Assembly (NCBI GenBank): GCA_045605445.1 | Contig: JAZUPZ010000020.1 | Span: forward strand, 1 to 15,207 | Direction: 5' to 3' | Length of the DNA stretch: 15,207 nt | Source of the DNA: CAZMHL01 sp045605445 | GTDB taxonomy: Bacteria > Bacillota > Clostridia > RGIG6154 | Part shown: one piece after another, positions 1-7,867 of the stretch | How positions within the stretch are numbered: the first letter of the stretch is position 1 | Layout of the letters: every line of letters begins with the position of its first letter | Position numbers and translations under genes: made by a program | Notes under the pieces: generated by a model | What the model saw: the letters and a program-made list of their open reading frames with translations, nothing else | The model's database searches: none | What the model was told of the DNA's origin: nothing

Positions 1-408
1 GATGACGTAACACACCCCGTACCCGACAACACGGGTTACATCACGGAGGGGCAGTATTATCTCAAGGGTGGACGTATTGAACCGTTCGGTTCGCTTTCAC
101 GACTCAAGCAGAACGTAAACGGTAAAACGAGAAAAGACCACCGTGCACTTATGGATGCGATGATACGTTTATATTCTTCGTATAAAGAAACGCTTGAAAA
201 GAAGAATATGGGCTTTTCGATGAGTAAATGGGACAAAAAACTGCTTAAATACGGCGAACTTTTTGAAAGCAGGCTGATGTCTTTGTCGGTTAATCTGTCG
301 CTCGAGGATGCGCTTGATACGGGCTGGGAGATACTTGCCGAATGTTTTGATAAAAACGAAACCGGAATCAAGTCAGACCTTACTGACGAGTTTTGGCATA
401 ACAAGTAA
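1..408 (+). CDS. atpB: V/A-type ATP synthase subunit B, C-terminal part (5' end outside window)
   Basis: This is the last 135 residues of the non-catalytic B subunit of a V/A-type rotary ATPase, which alternates with subunit A in the cytoplasmic hexamer. The reading frame is open from base 1 and ends with TAA. The stretch contains the family's conserved SLSRL motif (bases 91-105), whose Arg (codon 100-102) is the arginine that reaches into the A-subunit nucleotide site. It is followed by a TRKDHRALMDAMIRLY block and the helical C-terminal domain. GC is about 45-50% here, against about 38-40% in the next gene, a mild shift. Subunit D follows after 14 bases, so B is cotranscribed with D, I and K. 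The nucleotide-binding core and the start lie upstream. Identification is firm from motif similarity; the symbol follows V-type nomenclature (ntpB in Enterococcus). Confidence 0.95.
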   Translation, partial: DDVTHPVPDNTGYITEGQYYLKGGRIEPFGSLSRLKQNVNGKTRKDHRALMDAMIRLYSSYKETLEKKNMGFSMSKWDKKLLKYGELFESRLMSLSVNLSLEDALDTGWEILAECFDKNETGIKSDLTDEFWHNK

Positions 409-422
409 GGGGGACTGCGGTT

Positions 423-1055
423 TTGGCAAAAATCAAACTGACTAAAAACGAGTTGAAGGTACAAAAGGACGCACTTAAAATGTACCGCAGATATTTGCCT
501 ACTCTGACTCTGAAAAAACAACAACTCCATGCAGAAATTCGCACGATTGCCCAAAGAGCAAAAGCAGTAAGAAAAGAAAGAGAAATTCTTGAACTTGGGT
601 TTAAAGAATGGATAGCTGTTTTTAGCGAAAAGGATGCCTTCCCCGAAGGAATCATAACTGTAAGCAATATTCGTAAAGGAATGGGGAATATTGCAGGTGT
701 TGATATTCCTATATTTGAAGGCGCAGATTTTCAAAGAGGAGATTACGATTTATATGAAACACCTCTTTGGGTAGATATAGCTGCAAATCATATGGAAAAA
801 GCAATGTCTCTTGACTTGGAACCAGAAGTGTTGGACGAACAGGTTAGGCTGTTGGAGAAAGAGCTTCTTTCCACATCTCAAAGGGTTAACCTGTTTGAAA
901 AAGTTAAAATTCCTGAAACAGAGGAAAACATTAAAAAAATATCTATTTATATGGCAGACCAACAGGTTAGTGCTGTTGTGCGTTCCAAAATTTCAAAACG
1001 CAAGATAGCTCTTCGTAATGTTACTGCTTCCGAAACGGAGGTGTATTCATTATGA
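423..1055 (+). CDS. atpD: V/A-type ATP synthase subunit D (central rotor shaft)
   Basis: Subunit D is the long coiled-coil shaft that turns inside the A3B3 hexamer and passes torque to the membrane ring. The 210-residue product has the usual family length. It opens with the hallmark KLTKNELKVQKDALK stretch and then RYLPTLTLKKQQL. An N-terminal helix (about residues 5-60) and a C-terminal helix (about 130-190) would form the antiparallel coiled coil. The start is TTG at 423, supported by AGGGGGA (408-414) eight bases upstream and by N-terminal agreement with the family. The stop overlaps the ATG of subunit I by four bases (ATGA), indicating translational coupling. Very likely correct. Confidence 0.95.
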   Translation: MAKIKLTKNELKVQKDALKMYRRYLPTLTLKKQQLHAEIRTIAQRAKAVRKEREILELGFKEWIAVFSEKDAFPEGIITVSNIRKGMGNIAGVDIPIFEGADFQRGDYDLYETPLWVDIAANHMEKAMSLDLEPEVLDEQVRLLEKELLSTSQRVNLFEKVKIPETEENIKKISIYMADQQVSAVVRSKISKRKIALRNVTASETEVYSL

Positions 1056-2974
1056 TAGTGCCTATGAAAAAAGTATCTCTTATTATAAGAGAAAGTGAAA
1101 AGGATAAAACCCTGAAAAAGCTTCGCAGCTTGGGTATTCTCCATATCGAGATAACCGAAGGAACAGGCGAACGACTTGCAAATCTCAAAGAACAGGTAGC
1201 TTTACTTGAAAGTGCAATTTTTACCATCGGAAAGATTAAAAACACAGAACAAAAGAATGTAAATGCTGCAGATGCATTGACTATCGCAACCGAGGTTAAT
1301 TCCCTTGATGAAGAGAAAAAACGATGTCAAGCGGAAAAATTTGCTCTTGATGCAGAACTGGATCGTTTAAAAAGCTGGGGTGACATTGATCCAAGTGCTT
1401 TAAGTGATTTGGAAACAAAAGGTATTGAAATACTCTTTTATGAGATGCCGAAGGCCGAATATGAAAACCTTTCTGACAATTTTAAAACTGTTAGAATTGA
1501 TACTACTAAATCTACAGTTAAATTTATGTTGTTTAAAGCTAATGATGAGGAAGATGAAAAATTTATTTCGTCATTAAATGTTTATCGCTTGGCTTTGCCT
1601 CAGATATCTACTGACGAAATGAAACAAAGGATTTCTGATCTATATAACCGTATTGCCCAAATAGATGAAATCATTGTATCCCATGCTTGTTATATTAAGA
1701 GTATAAAGCAAGCAATTAAAAATGTTGAAAAGGAAATTGAATTTGAAACTTATACTACGGGTATGTCGGATGAAAATTTATCACCTGATAACAAGAAATC
1801 CGTCACCGTTGCATATTTCAAAGGATATATTGAGGCAGAAAATCTTGATAAGCTAAAACAGACAGCAGAAAAAAATGCATGGGGAATTCTTGTAGAAGAA
1901 CCAAGCACAGAGGATAATGTTCCCACTAAGCTTAAAAACAATAAATTTGTGAGTCTGATTTATCCTTTAACCGACTTTTTGGGAACTGTTCCCGGATATT
2001 TTGAGTATGACATTTCGGGTTGGTTTTTAGCTTTTATATTGATATTTTTTGGAATTATTTTCGGTGATGGCGGATACGGACTGCTTATTTGTGCCGTTGC
2101 CGCAATCCCGATTATTAAATCGCTTATTGCTAAAAAGCAGATTTCGCCCATGTTTTTGCTTGTGGGACTATTCGGTCTCTCAACTGTTCTGTGGGGAACG
2201 CTTACCTGTACTTGGTTTGGTCTTTCACCGGAGCAGTTACCCGAATGGCTGAAGAGTTTATCTGTACCTGTAATTTCAAATGTTTATGCCGATAAAATAT
2301 GGCATCCGTTTTGGACAAATGGTACGGTAGGACTTACCACAGCACAAAATTTGCAGATTTTCTGTTTCTCACTGGCATTGATACAATTAACTGTGGCTCA
2401 TATAAAAGGTGCAATAAGAAATAAAGGTTCAGTTAAAATGCTTGGTGATATCGGTTCGATATTACAGCTTTTAGGTATCTATTATTTGGTGCTCAGCCTT
2501 GTTGTAAATGCTGAAGTATTCAGCTTCGGACTTGTAATTAGCGGTATTCCAATAGGAACTGCAGCTATTGTACTAATCGCTGTAGGATTTGTCATAAGTT
2601 TCGTGTTTTCAAACTATGAAGGAAGCATCATAAAATCCATACTTTCAAGCCTAACGAACATTGTTTCGGTACTTCTTGGTGTGGTTAATGTGTTTTCGGA
2701 TATCGTTTCGTATATACGACTTTGGGCTGTCGGTCTTGCAGGAGCTGCGATTTCTGCCACAGTAAATGAATTGGCAGGACCGTTTTTAGGAAATTTTATG
2801 TTTATGATACTTGCCATTATTCTGTTGGTGTTTGGTCACGGTCTGAATATGATTTTGAATATTCTGTCGGTTATTGTTCACGGAATCAGACTTAACACCT
2901 TGGAGTTTTCCTCACATTTAGATATGTCGTGGAGTGGGCATAAGTTTAAACCATTTAAAGAACAAATTGATTAA
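1052..2974 (+). CDS. atpI: V/A-type ATP synthase subunit I (a-subunit, ion-channel stator)
   Basis: This is the 640-residue membrane stator subunit that forms the ion half-channels against the K ring. Residues 1-300 are cytoplasmic and rich in charged helices, the peripheral-stalk-binding arm. Residues about 300-620 form the membrane domain, with the conserved FFGIIFGDGGYGLL segment (332-345). The essential arginine is seen in SYIRLWAVGLAG as Arg556 (codon 2717-2719). A second conserved arginine, Arg613, lies in the VHGIRLNTLEF block near the C terminus, and the protein ends WSGHKFKPF, as is common in the family. Start ATG 1052 has CGGAGGTG (1036-1043) eight bases upstream and overlaps the subunit D stop. 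Both catalytic-channel arginines are intact, so it should be functional. Confidence 0.95.
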   Translation: MIVPMKKVSLIIRESEKDKTLKKLRSLGILHIEITEGTGERLANLKEQVALLESAIFTIGKIKNTEQKNVNAADALTIATEVNSLDEEKKRCQAEKFALDAELDRLKSWGDIDPSALSDLETKGIEILFYEMPKAEYENLSDNFKTVRIDTTKSTVKFMLFKANDEEDEKFISSLNVYRLALPQISTDEMKQRISDLYNRIAQIDEIIVSHACYIKSIKQAIKNVEKEIEFETYTTGMSDENLSPDNKKSVTVAYFKGYIEAENLDKLKQTAEKNAWGILVEEPSTEDNVPTKLKNNKFVSLIYPLTDFLGTVPGYFEYDISGWFLAFILIFFGIIFGDGGYGLLICAVAAIPIIKSLIAKKQISPMFLLVGLFGLSTVLWGTLTCTWFGLSPEQLPEWLKSLSVPVISNVYADKIWHPFWTNGTVGLTTAQNLQIFCFSLALIQLTVAHIKGAIRNKGSVKMLGDIGSILQLLGIYYLVLSLVVNAEVFSFGLVISGIPIGTAAIVLIAVGFVISFVFSNYEGSIIKSILSSLTNIVSVLLGVVNVFSDIVSYIRLWAVGLAGAAISATVNELAGPFLGNFMFMILAIILLVFGHGLNMILNILSVIVHGIRLNTLEFSSHLDMSWSGHKFKPFKEQID

Positions 2975-2987
2975 AAGGAGAATCATT

Positions 2988-3413
2988 ATGAATTTAGGAT
3001 TATTAGGAACAGCATTGGCAATGGGTATTGCCGCAATCGGCTCGGCTATTGGTATCGGAATTGCAGGTCAGGCGTCCATCGGAGCATGGAAAAAGTGTTA
3101 TATGAGCAATAAAGCGGCACCTTTTATTCTTACTGTATTTGCAGGTGCTCCGCTTACACAGACAATTTACGGTTTTCTTTTGATGCAGCAAATGAAAGCA
3201 TCCTCTGCTGATCCGGCATTTTTGCTTGGACTTGGAATTGCGTCCGGTGTAGCAATGGCATTTTCAGCTGTTTTTCAGGGCAAAGCGGGTGCTGCAGGTG
3301 CAGATGCTTTAGCTGAAACTGGAAAAGGATTTTCACAGTATATCACCGTTGTTGGTCTTTGTGAAACAGTTGCGTTATTTGCACTCGTTTTCAGCATGGT
3401 AGCTTTAGGATAA
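2988..3413 (+). CDS. atpK: V/A-type ATP synthase subunit K (proteolipid), probably Na+-binding
   Basis: This is the rotor-ring proteolipid, 141 residues with four predicted helices in two hairpins (about 4-26, 45-68, 77-97, 119-140). Only the second hairpin carries the ion-binding acid, Glu126 (codon 3363-3365), in GLCETVALF. The first hairpin has PLTQTIYGF with Gln58 in the equivalent place. Relative to Enterococcus hirae NtpK, whose Na+ ligands are Thr64, Gln65, Gln110 and Glu139 plus Leu61, this protein has Thr57, Gln58, Gln97 and Glu126. The Gln97-Glu126 spacing of 29 is identical; only the Leu61 position differs (Ala54). Na+ specificity is therefore a good inference. Start ATG 2988 follows AAAAGGAG; an upstream in-frame ATG at 2934 lies inside subunit I and is rejected. 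KtrB begins two bases after the stop. Confidence 0.93.
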   Translation: MNLGLLGTALAMGIAAIGSAIGIGIAGQASIGAWKKCYMSNKAAPFILTVFAGAPLTQTIYGFLLMQQMKASSADPAFLLGLGIASGVAMAFSAVFQGKAGAAGADALAETGKGFSQYITVVGLCETVALFALVFSMVALG

Positions 3414-3414
3414 T

Positions 3415-4773
3415 ATGAGAAAACAACGGATTAGGGCATCTACAACACATATTATATTATTGAGCTTTTTGATGGCAATATTGATAGGTGCATTATTGCT
3501 GTCGCTTCCCATAAGTTCAGCTGATGGAAAGGCAAAGCCTTTCCTGGATGCACTTTTCACTGCAACAACTTCCACGTGTGTGACCGGATTGGTGGTAACA
3601 CCGACTGTTTCTTCCTGGAGTATTTTCGGACAGGCTGTTATTTTGATACTGATTCAGATAGGCGGTCTTGGCGTTATAACCATTATGTCGGGACTTATGA
3701 TACTTCTGCATAAGAAAATTGGTATCGGTGATCGACTGCTTTTGCAAGATGCGTTTAATCTGAATTCTCTTTCAGGACTTGTTCGTTTTGTTAAGAAGGT
3801 TGTCGGCGGAACATTTATCATAGAGGGTATAGGTGCTCTTCTTTATATGATGGTATTTGTACCTCAATTCGGTGCAAAAGGAGTATGGATATCGGTATTT
3901 ACATCAATATCCGCTTTTTGTAATGCCGGCATTGACATAATTGCCGAAAACAGTCTTTGTGATTATGCACTTAATCCCATTATCAACATAGTTACCAGCA
4001 GTTTGATAATCCTAGGAGGCATCGGTTATATTGTTTGGTGGGATGTGCTTAGGGTGCTGAGATTACGAAGAACTAAGAAAGTCAGATTTTTCAGAGATCT
4101 TACATTGCACAGTAAAATTGCAATTACTGCAACTTTAATTTTAATTTTAGCTGGTGCAGGATTGATTTTTGCCTTTGAATACAACAATCCACAAACGATT
4201 AAGGACTATACACTGCTGCAAAAAATAGAGGTATCGTTGTTTCAATCGGTTACAACAAGAACAGCAGGCTTTGCAACTGTGCCACAGGAAAATCTCACTA
4301 ATGCATCAGCGTTCGTTTGCTTACTTTTGATGTTTATCGGTGGTTCACCTGTTGGAACGGCCGGTGGTATAAAAACAGTAACTTTTGCAGTACTTGTAGC
4401 ATCGGCATTCGCTTCTGTCCGGAATAAAGAAAATACAGAGGTGTTCGGCAGACAACTTACAAAACAGGCGGTCAGCAAAGCTGTTGCTGTTACGTGTATG
4501 TCTTTTATTATTATGTTCACTTCAACCGTTTTTCTTTCTGCCGTAACAGAAGCAAACGCATTGGATATAATTTACGAAACTGTTAGTGCAACTGCAACAG
4601 TAGGACTTACAAGAAATTTTACGGCTTCACTTGGCAGTATCGGGAAATTTATTATTATTGTAACGATGTATCTTGGCAGAGTAGGTCCCATTTCGTTAGC
4701 TGTTGCATTTAAGCGAAGCAAAGATAATCAAAACATTATAAGAAACCCAATCGAAGAAATTAGTGTTGGGTAG
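3415..4773 (+). CDS. ktrB: KtrB/TrkH-family potassium uptake channel subunit
   Basis: This is the membrane subunit of a Ktr/Trk K+ uptake system, 452 residues, the usual KtrB length. The four pore-loop filter repeats can be read in order: TCVTGL (54-59), FCNAGI (168-173), TRTAGF (281-286) and ATVGLT (394-399), each with the filter glycine. QIGGLGVITI (81-90), the glycine-rich GGSPVGTAGGIKT gate loop (309-321) and RVGPISLA (422-429) are further family marks. Start ATG 3415 lies one base past the subunit K stop. Its only ribosome binding site is AGGA (3407-3410) inside the end of the K gene, so expression is probably coupled to K. KtrA follows 14 bases later. A KtrB homologue (NtpJ) also closes the Enterococcus hirae Na+-ATPase operon, which supports a physiological link here. 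Confidence 0.94.
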   Translation: MRKQRIRASTTHIILLSFLMAILIGALLLSLPISSADGKAKPFLDALFTATTSTCVTGLVVTPTVSSWSIFGQAVILILIQIGGLGVITIMSGLMILLHKKIGIGDRLLLQDAFNLNSLSGLVRFVKKVVGGTFIIEGIGALLYMMVFVPQFGAKGVWISVFTSISAFCNAGIDIIAENSLCDYALNPIINIVTSSLIILGGIGYIVWWDVLRVLRLRRTKKVRFFRDLTLHSKIAITATLILILAGAGLIFAFEYNNPQTIKDYTLLQKIEVSLFQSVTTRTAGFATVPQENLTNASAFVCLLLMFIGGSPVGTAGGIKTVTFAVLVASAFASVRNKENTEVFGRQLTKQAVSKAVAVTCMSFIIMFTSTVFLSAVTEANALDIIYETVSATATVGLTRNFTASLGSIGKFIIIVTMYLGRVGPISLAVAFKRSKDNQNIIRNPIEEISVG

Positions 4774-4787
4774 AGAGGAAAATTTCT

Positions 4788-5438
4788 ATGAGTATCCATA
4801 AAACATATGCAGTGTTAGGTCTTGGCAGATACGGAAAAGCAGTTGCAGAAGAGCTTGTGAAGAGTGGCGCCGAAGTATTGGCTGTAGATATTGATCAAAA
4901 CAATGTTAACAACGCTATTGAAACAATTCCTGTTTGTAAATGTGCAGATATTACCGAGCCGGAAACGATAAAAAGACTTGGAATATCCAACATTGATGTT
5001 GTAATTGTTGCTATGGCAAATAATCTTGAAGCAAGCGTTATGGCAGTTATGCTTTGCAAAGAAGCAGGTGTTTCGACTGTTATAGCCAAATGCAGCAATG
5101 AAATGCACCAAAAGATACTCAGACGTATAGGCGCAGACAAGGTAATTATACCTGAAAAAGAGTCAGGAACGAGACTTGCTAAAAATTTACTTACCTCTGG
5201 TTTTTCGGAAATGATAGAGCTTTCTGATGAGGTGTCTATGGTAGAGTTAGATGTGAAAGATGAATGGGATGGTAAGACATTAATAGAACTGAGTCTGCGA
5301 AAAAAATATTCTATCAACGTAGTTGCAATAAAAAACAATGGCAAAATCAGTACAACAGTTGACCCGACACTTCCTCTTGAAAAAGGAATGCAACTTATAG
5401 TTATTGCCAACACAATCAAATTACAAAAATTAAAATAA
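4788..5438 (+). CDS. ktrA: KtrA/TrkA-family RCK regulatory subunit
   Basis: This is the cytosolic gating ring subunit that binds nucleotide and controls KtrB; 216 residues, the typical single-RCK length. The N-terminal Rossmann fold shows GLGRYG (11-16) after the first strand, and acidic residues at the end of the second strand in AVDID (32-36), which contact the ribose of NAD(H) or adenine nucleotide. About residues 137-216 form the RCK_C (TrkA_C) lobe, with SMVELDV and a terminal LIVIANT strand. The start ATG 4788 is preceded by GAGAGGA. It sits 14 bases after ktrB and is clearly in the same transcript. It might also respond to c-di-AMP through the RCK_C lobe, as in related Firmicutes proteins; that is family knowledge, not visible here. 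Confidence 0.94.
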   Translation: MSIHKTYAVLGLGRYGKAVAEELVKSGAEVLAVDIDQNNVNNAIETIPVCKCADITEPETIKRLGISNIDVVIVAMANNLEASVMAVMLCKEAGVSTVIAKCSNEMHQKILRRIGADKVIIPEKESGTRLAKNLLTSGFSEMIELSDEVSMVELDVKDEWDGKTLIELSLRKKYSINVVAIKNNGKISTTVDPTLPLEKGMQLIVIANTIKLQKLK

Positions 5439-5457
5439 TGGTTGAAAAGAGAATGCG

Positions 5458-6090
5458 ATGATAAAACAAAATAAATATAAGCTGATTATTTCCGCCATAA
5501 TTACATTGTTACCGATGATTTTCGGATTTTTAGTATGGAACAGACTTCCAGAAAATGTAGCGACAAGCTTCGGTTGGAATGGAGAAATTACAGGTTACAG
5601 CAGTAAAATGTTTGCAGTTGTCGGACTTCCTGTAATGCTGACTTTTGTGAATTTAATATGCATTATCGCAACAAGCGCCGATCCGAGAAGAAAGAATATA
5701 AACAACAAAGTATTTTCTGTTGTTATCGGCATAGTTCCTGTTTGCTCACTGCTTTGCGGAATTTGTATTTATGCTAATGCATTGGGATATAAAATAAGTG
5801 TCGAAAGCATAATGCCTGTCTTCGTGGGAATTTTATTTTTTGTGCTTGGCTTTATTCTTCCAAAATGCAAACAAAATTACACAATCGGAATCAAGCTCCC
5901 ATGGACACTGCATGACGAAGAGAACTGGAATAAAACACATAAACTTGCAGGAAAGCTGTGGATTTGCGGCGGTATAATAATGATTGTGTCAGGATTGTTT
6001 AATTTAACATTTATATTTGTGACAATAATTTTTGCACTTGTTATTATTCCGACTGTGTATTCATATTTGTTGTATCGGAAACAAAAATAG
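5458..6090 (+). CDS. SdpI/DUF1648-family integral membrane protein
   Basis: This is a 210-residue hydrophobic protein with about six membrane helices. The N-terminal half carries a DUF1648 signature, RLPENVATSFGWNGEITGY (29-47), between the first two helices. The C-terminal half has the SdpI signature YTIGIKLPWTLHDEENW (141-157) followed by NKTHKLAGKLW. The founding member, Bacillus subtilis SdpI, gives immunity to the SdpC toxin and signals to a repressor; most homologues have no assigned role. The start ATG 5458 has AAAAGAGAA upstream and lies 19 bases past ktrA, so it is probably the last gene of the ATPase-Ktr transcript. No toxin gene or ArsR-type repressor is beside it, so an immunity role is not supported by context. 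Confidence 0.85.
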   Translation: MIKQNKYKLIISAIITLLPMIFGFLVWNRLPENVATSFGWNGEITGYSSKMFAVVGLPVMLTFVNLICIIATSADPRRKNINNKVFSVVIGIVPVCSLLCGICIYANALGYKISVESIMPVFVGILFFVLGFILPKCKQNYTIGIKLPWTLHDEENWNKTHKLAGKLWICGGIIMIVSGLFNLTFIFVTIIFALVIIPTVYSYLLYRKQK

Positions 6091-6118
6091 TTGCTCTTGA
6101 AACAAAGTAAAAGGACCT

Positions 6119-6484
6119 TTGATAAAATACATCTTACCCCATATCAAAATTTTACACGGTGGAAACAAAGAAAAGCGGAATCGAGAAATCGGAAGAAATC
6201 TCGGTTCCGCTTGTTTCATTTATGGCAAAAATCCCGGCATTATTTTATATCGATATTTCCCTGAACATATGGAGAACGCCGGCAAAGCATCTTATGTAGA
6301 ACGCAACCAGGAAATGATTAACCATAGCAAATTCTGTGTGGTTTATTACGATGAAAATTATCTTCCCCCAAGGCGTAAAAACAGCAGACGCGATTTATTC
6401 GACTATCAACCTAAAAGCGGAACTGCAGTCGCTTATGATTATGCCATAAAAAAGCAAAAGGAAATTATAAATGTATTTGCTTAA
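6119..6484 (+). pseudogene. C-terminal remnant of a SLOG-like (DUF1273-type) protein
   Basis: Only the last ~75-80 residues of this open frame look like protein. From YRYFPEHMENAGKASYVERN through MINHSKFCVVYYDENYLPP to YQPKSGTAVAYDYA and IINVF it matches my memory of the C-terminal half of Firmicutes SLOG/Rossmann-like proteins (position about 6245-6484). The normal N-terminal half (first strand and glycine-rich nucleotide loop) is absent. The frame upstream of 6245 runs through a strong hairpin (6173-6212, coding residues 19-32), has only a TTG start and has no convincing ribosome binding site. I read it as a 5'-deleted remnant joined to intergenic DNA, not an intact gene. A short translated product cannot be excluded. 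Confidence 0.6.
6173..6212. terminator. 14-bp stem hairpin, possible bidirectional terminator
   Basis: The arms AAGCGGAATCGAGA (6173-6186) and TCTCGGTTCCGCTT (6199-6212) pair over 14 bp with a single G-U, around a 12-base loop. The + strand tail, GTTTCATTT, is only moderately T-rich. On the - strand the stem is followed by a T-rich TTCTTTGTTT. It is the only terminator-like structure after the ATPase-ktrAB-sdpI genes, so it may end that transcript. The weak T-tract keeps confidence moderate. Confidence 0.5.
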
Positions 6485-6537
6485 CAAATGTTTTGCAAAA
6501 AATCTCACCGTCAAATTGCTGAAATTTCTTAAATTTA

Positions 6538-6566
6538 TTGAAATTTATGACTAATTATGCTATAAT
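6538..6566 (+). promoter_or_regulatory. Near-consensus sigma-A promoter for the XRE/LuxR unit
   Basis: The -35 box TTGAAA (6538-6543) and -10 box TATAAT (6561-6566) are separated by 17 bases, and TGC directly before the -10 box makes it an extended -10. Transcription should start near 6573, which places the first usable start codon of the HTH gene at 6604. Confidence 0.85.
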
Positions 6567-6603
6567 GTGCTATATTAGGAAAATTATTCGGGTAGGTGCT
6601 GTT

Positions 6604-6846
6604 GTGGGAAACGGAATTATATTAAAAGTTAAAACAATGGACTTTCAGGATCAGATAAAGTTTGTTCGTATGCATCTGCAGCTCAGTCAGGAGGAGCTTG
6701 CACGTCAAATGGGTATTTCCTTTGCAACTGTAAGCAGATGGGAACGAGAAAACAGAAAGCCGCAGCTTGCTCTGCTCGGCAAGTTCTATTCCTTTTGTCA
6801 AAGGAACGGAATAGAAATAGACTTATCTGATAATACGAATATATGA
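6604..6846 (+). CDS. XRE-family helix-turn-helix transcriptional regulator
   Basis: This is a small DNA-binding protein of 80 residues from the GTG at 6604. The HTH is clear: QIKFVRMHLQLSQEELARQM, then GISFATVSRWERENRKP, the standard XRE recognition-helix pattern. There is no effector domain, so it is essentially a lone HTH. The start is chosen at GTG 6604, five bases after AGGTG (6594-6598). A longer frame opening at TTG 6538 must be wrong because it begins on the -35 box of the promoter. An alternative start is ATG 6637, which lacks a ribosome binding site. The stop is 14 bases before the next gene, so this forms a two-gene unit with the membrane LuxR protein and may regulate it. Confidence 0.87.
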   Translation: MGNGIILKVKTMDFQDQIKFVRMHLQLSQEELARQMGISFATVSRWERENRKPQLALLGKFYSFCQRNGIEIDLSDNTNI

Positions 6847-6860
6847 TGGAGGAATAAAAA

Positions 6861-7853
6861 ATGAGTATAGCTTATGGAATCCTCTGCGTCATATCGCTGG
6901 CTTTGATTGGTGTGTGCCTCGCAGTTGATAGAAAAAAAGATATATGCTTGTTGCTATTGTTTATATCGGTGTTCGTGTGTAATCTGGGACAGTTTTTGAT
7001 TTCAGTTGCGCCAAGCCTTTCCTCTGCACTTAACGGTAATAGGATTGCATATTTAGGTCAGGTTTTTCTGCCACTTCTTATGCTGAAAATGATACTGAAT
7101 TTATGTAGTCTTAATTATAAAAAGTGGCTTCTGCCTACGCTTTCATTTATCAGCATAGCCGTGCTTTTCGTAACACTTACACCTGGATTTTTCCCTTGCT
7201 ATTATAAAAATGTTTCAATAGAGGTTGCAGATGGAGTAACAAGGCTTATTCGTGATTACGGCCCTTTGCACTTACTTTACTACATATATCTGCTTTCGTA
7301 CTTTGCTTTAATGCTGATTGTAATTATACACTCTGCGGTTAAAAAGAAAATTACATCTACACTCCACACAACCTTCTTATTGTGTGCGGTGCTGTGCTGT
7401 ATTATAATATGGTTTGCAGAACAGTTCTTTACTCGTGGATTTGAATTTTTAACGGTGTCCTATGTGATTTCTGAGCTTTTCATTTTGCTTTTGTACGGAA
7501 TTTTACAGGAGTACGGTATCAGGGGTGAAAACGGAAGCATCATAATCGCAAACACTTCAAAGAAAGCAGAAGAATATCTGTCAGGAGCGATTCAATCTGA
7601 CGATGATAGCACAGCACTTTTTAGTGAAAAAGATATTGACTGCATATTAGCATGCGAGAAAATCGTCAGTCGGATTACCGAAAGAGAAAAAGAGGTCTTG
7701 ATAAAACTGCTTGCCAACAAACAACGAAAAGAAATTGCAGATGAGTTGTTTGTAACCGAGAGCACTATCAAAAAACATACAAGCTCAATTTATGCAAAGT
7801 TCAATGTAGCAAACCGATTTGAACTATATGCTAAATTAAAAAAATATATCTGA
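6861..7853 (+). CDS. Membrane-bound 7TM sensor with C-terminal LuxR-type HTH
   Basis: This is a 330-residue one-component regulator. Residues 1-216 hold seven hydrophobic helices (about 2-22, 28-50, 60-83, 87-107, 137-158, 167-190, 196-216), in the pattern of the 7TM sensor region found at the N terminus of some histidine kinases. A linker (217-268) leads to a LuxR/GerE HTH: ITEREKEVLIKLLANKQRKE then IADELFVTESTIKKHTSSIY (272-311). No kinase, receiver or PAS motif is visible, so a ligand sensed in or outside the membrane would act directly on a membrane-tethered DNA-binding domain. ATG 6861 has GGAGG ten bases upstream. It is cotranscribed with the XRE gene and closed by the terminator at 7868-7896. 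The target genes are unknown; the following operon is a candidate by position only. Confidence 0.85.
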   Translation: MSIAYGILCVISLALIGVCLAVDRKKDICLLLLFISVFVCNLGQFLISVAPSLSSALNGNRIAYLGQVFLPLLMLKMILNLCSLNYKKWLLPTLSFISIAVLFVTLTPGFFPCYYKNVSIEVADGVTRLIRDYGPLHLLYYIYLLSYFALMLIVIIHSAVKKKITSTLHTTFLLCAVLCCIIIWFAEQFFTRGFEFLTVSYVISELFILLLYGILQEYGIRGENGSIIIANTSKKAEEYLSGAIQSDDDSTALFSEKDIDCILACEKIVSRITEREKEVLIKLLANKQRKEIADELFVTESTIKKHTSSIYAKFNVANRFELYAKLKKYI

Positions 7854-7867
7854 AACTGACAAATTTG

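Noticed and set aside
57..734. Long minus-strand open frame of 225 codons
   Set aside because: It is antisense to ATPase subunits B and D, with composition of a shadow frame (Ser/Phe-rich, no motif).
2934..2987. Longer subunit K starting at ATG 2934
   Set aside because: The extension lies inside the subunit I gene and adds a charged stretch unlike the family; ATG 2988 has a good ribosome binding site and the expected hydrophobic N terminus.
4895..5419. Minus-strand open frame of 174 codons opposite ktrA
   Set aside because: It mirrors the coding frame of a clear RCK protein and has no motif or ribosome binding site of its own.
6538..6603. Longer HTH gene starting at TTG 6538
   Set aside because: The extension covers the -35 and -10 boxes of a near-consensus promoter, so those bases would not be in the transcript; GTG 6604 has a ribosome binding site.
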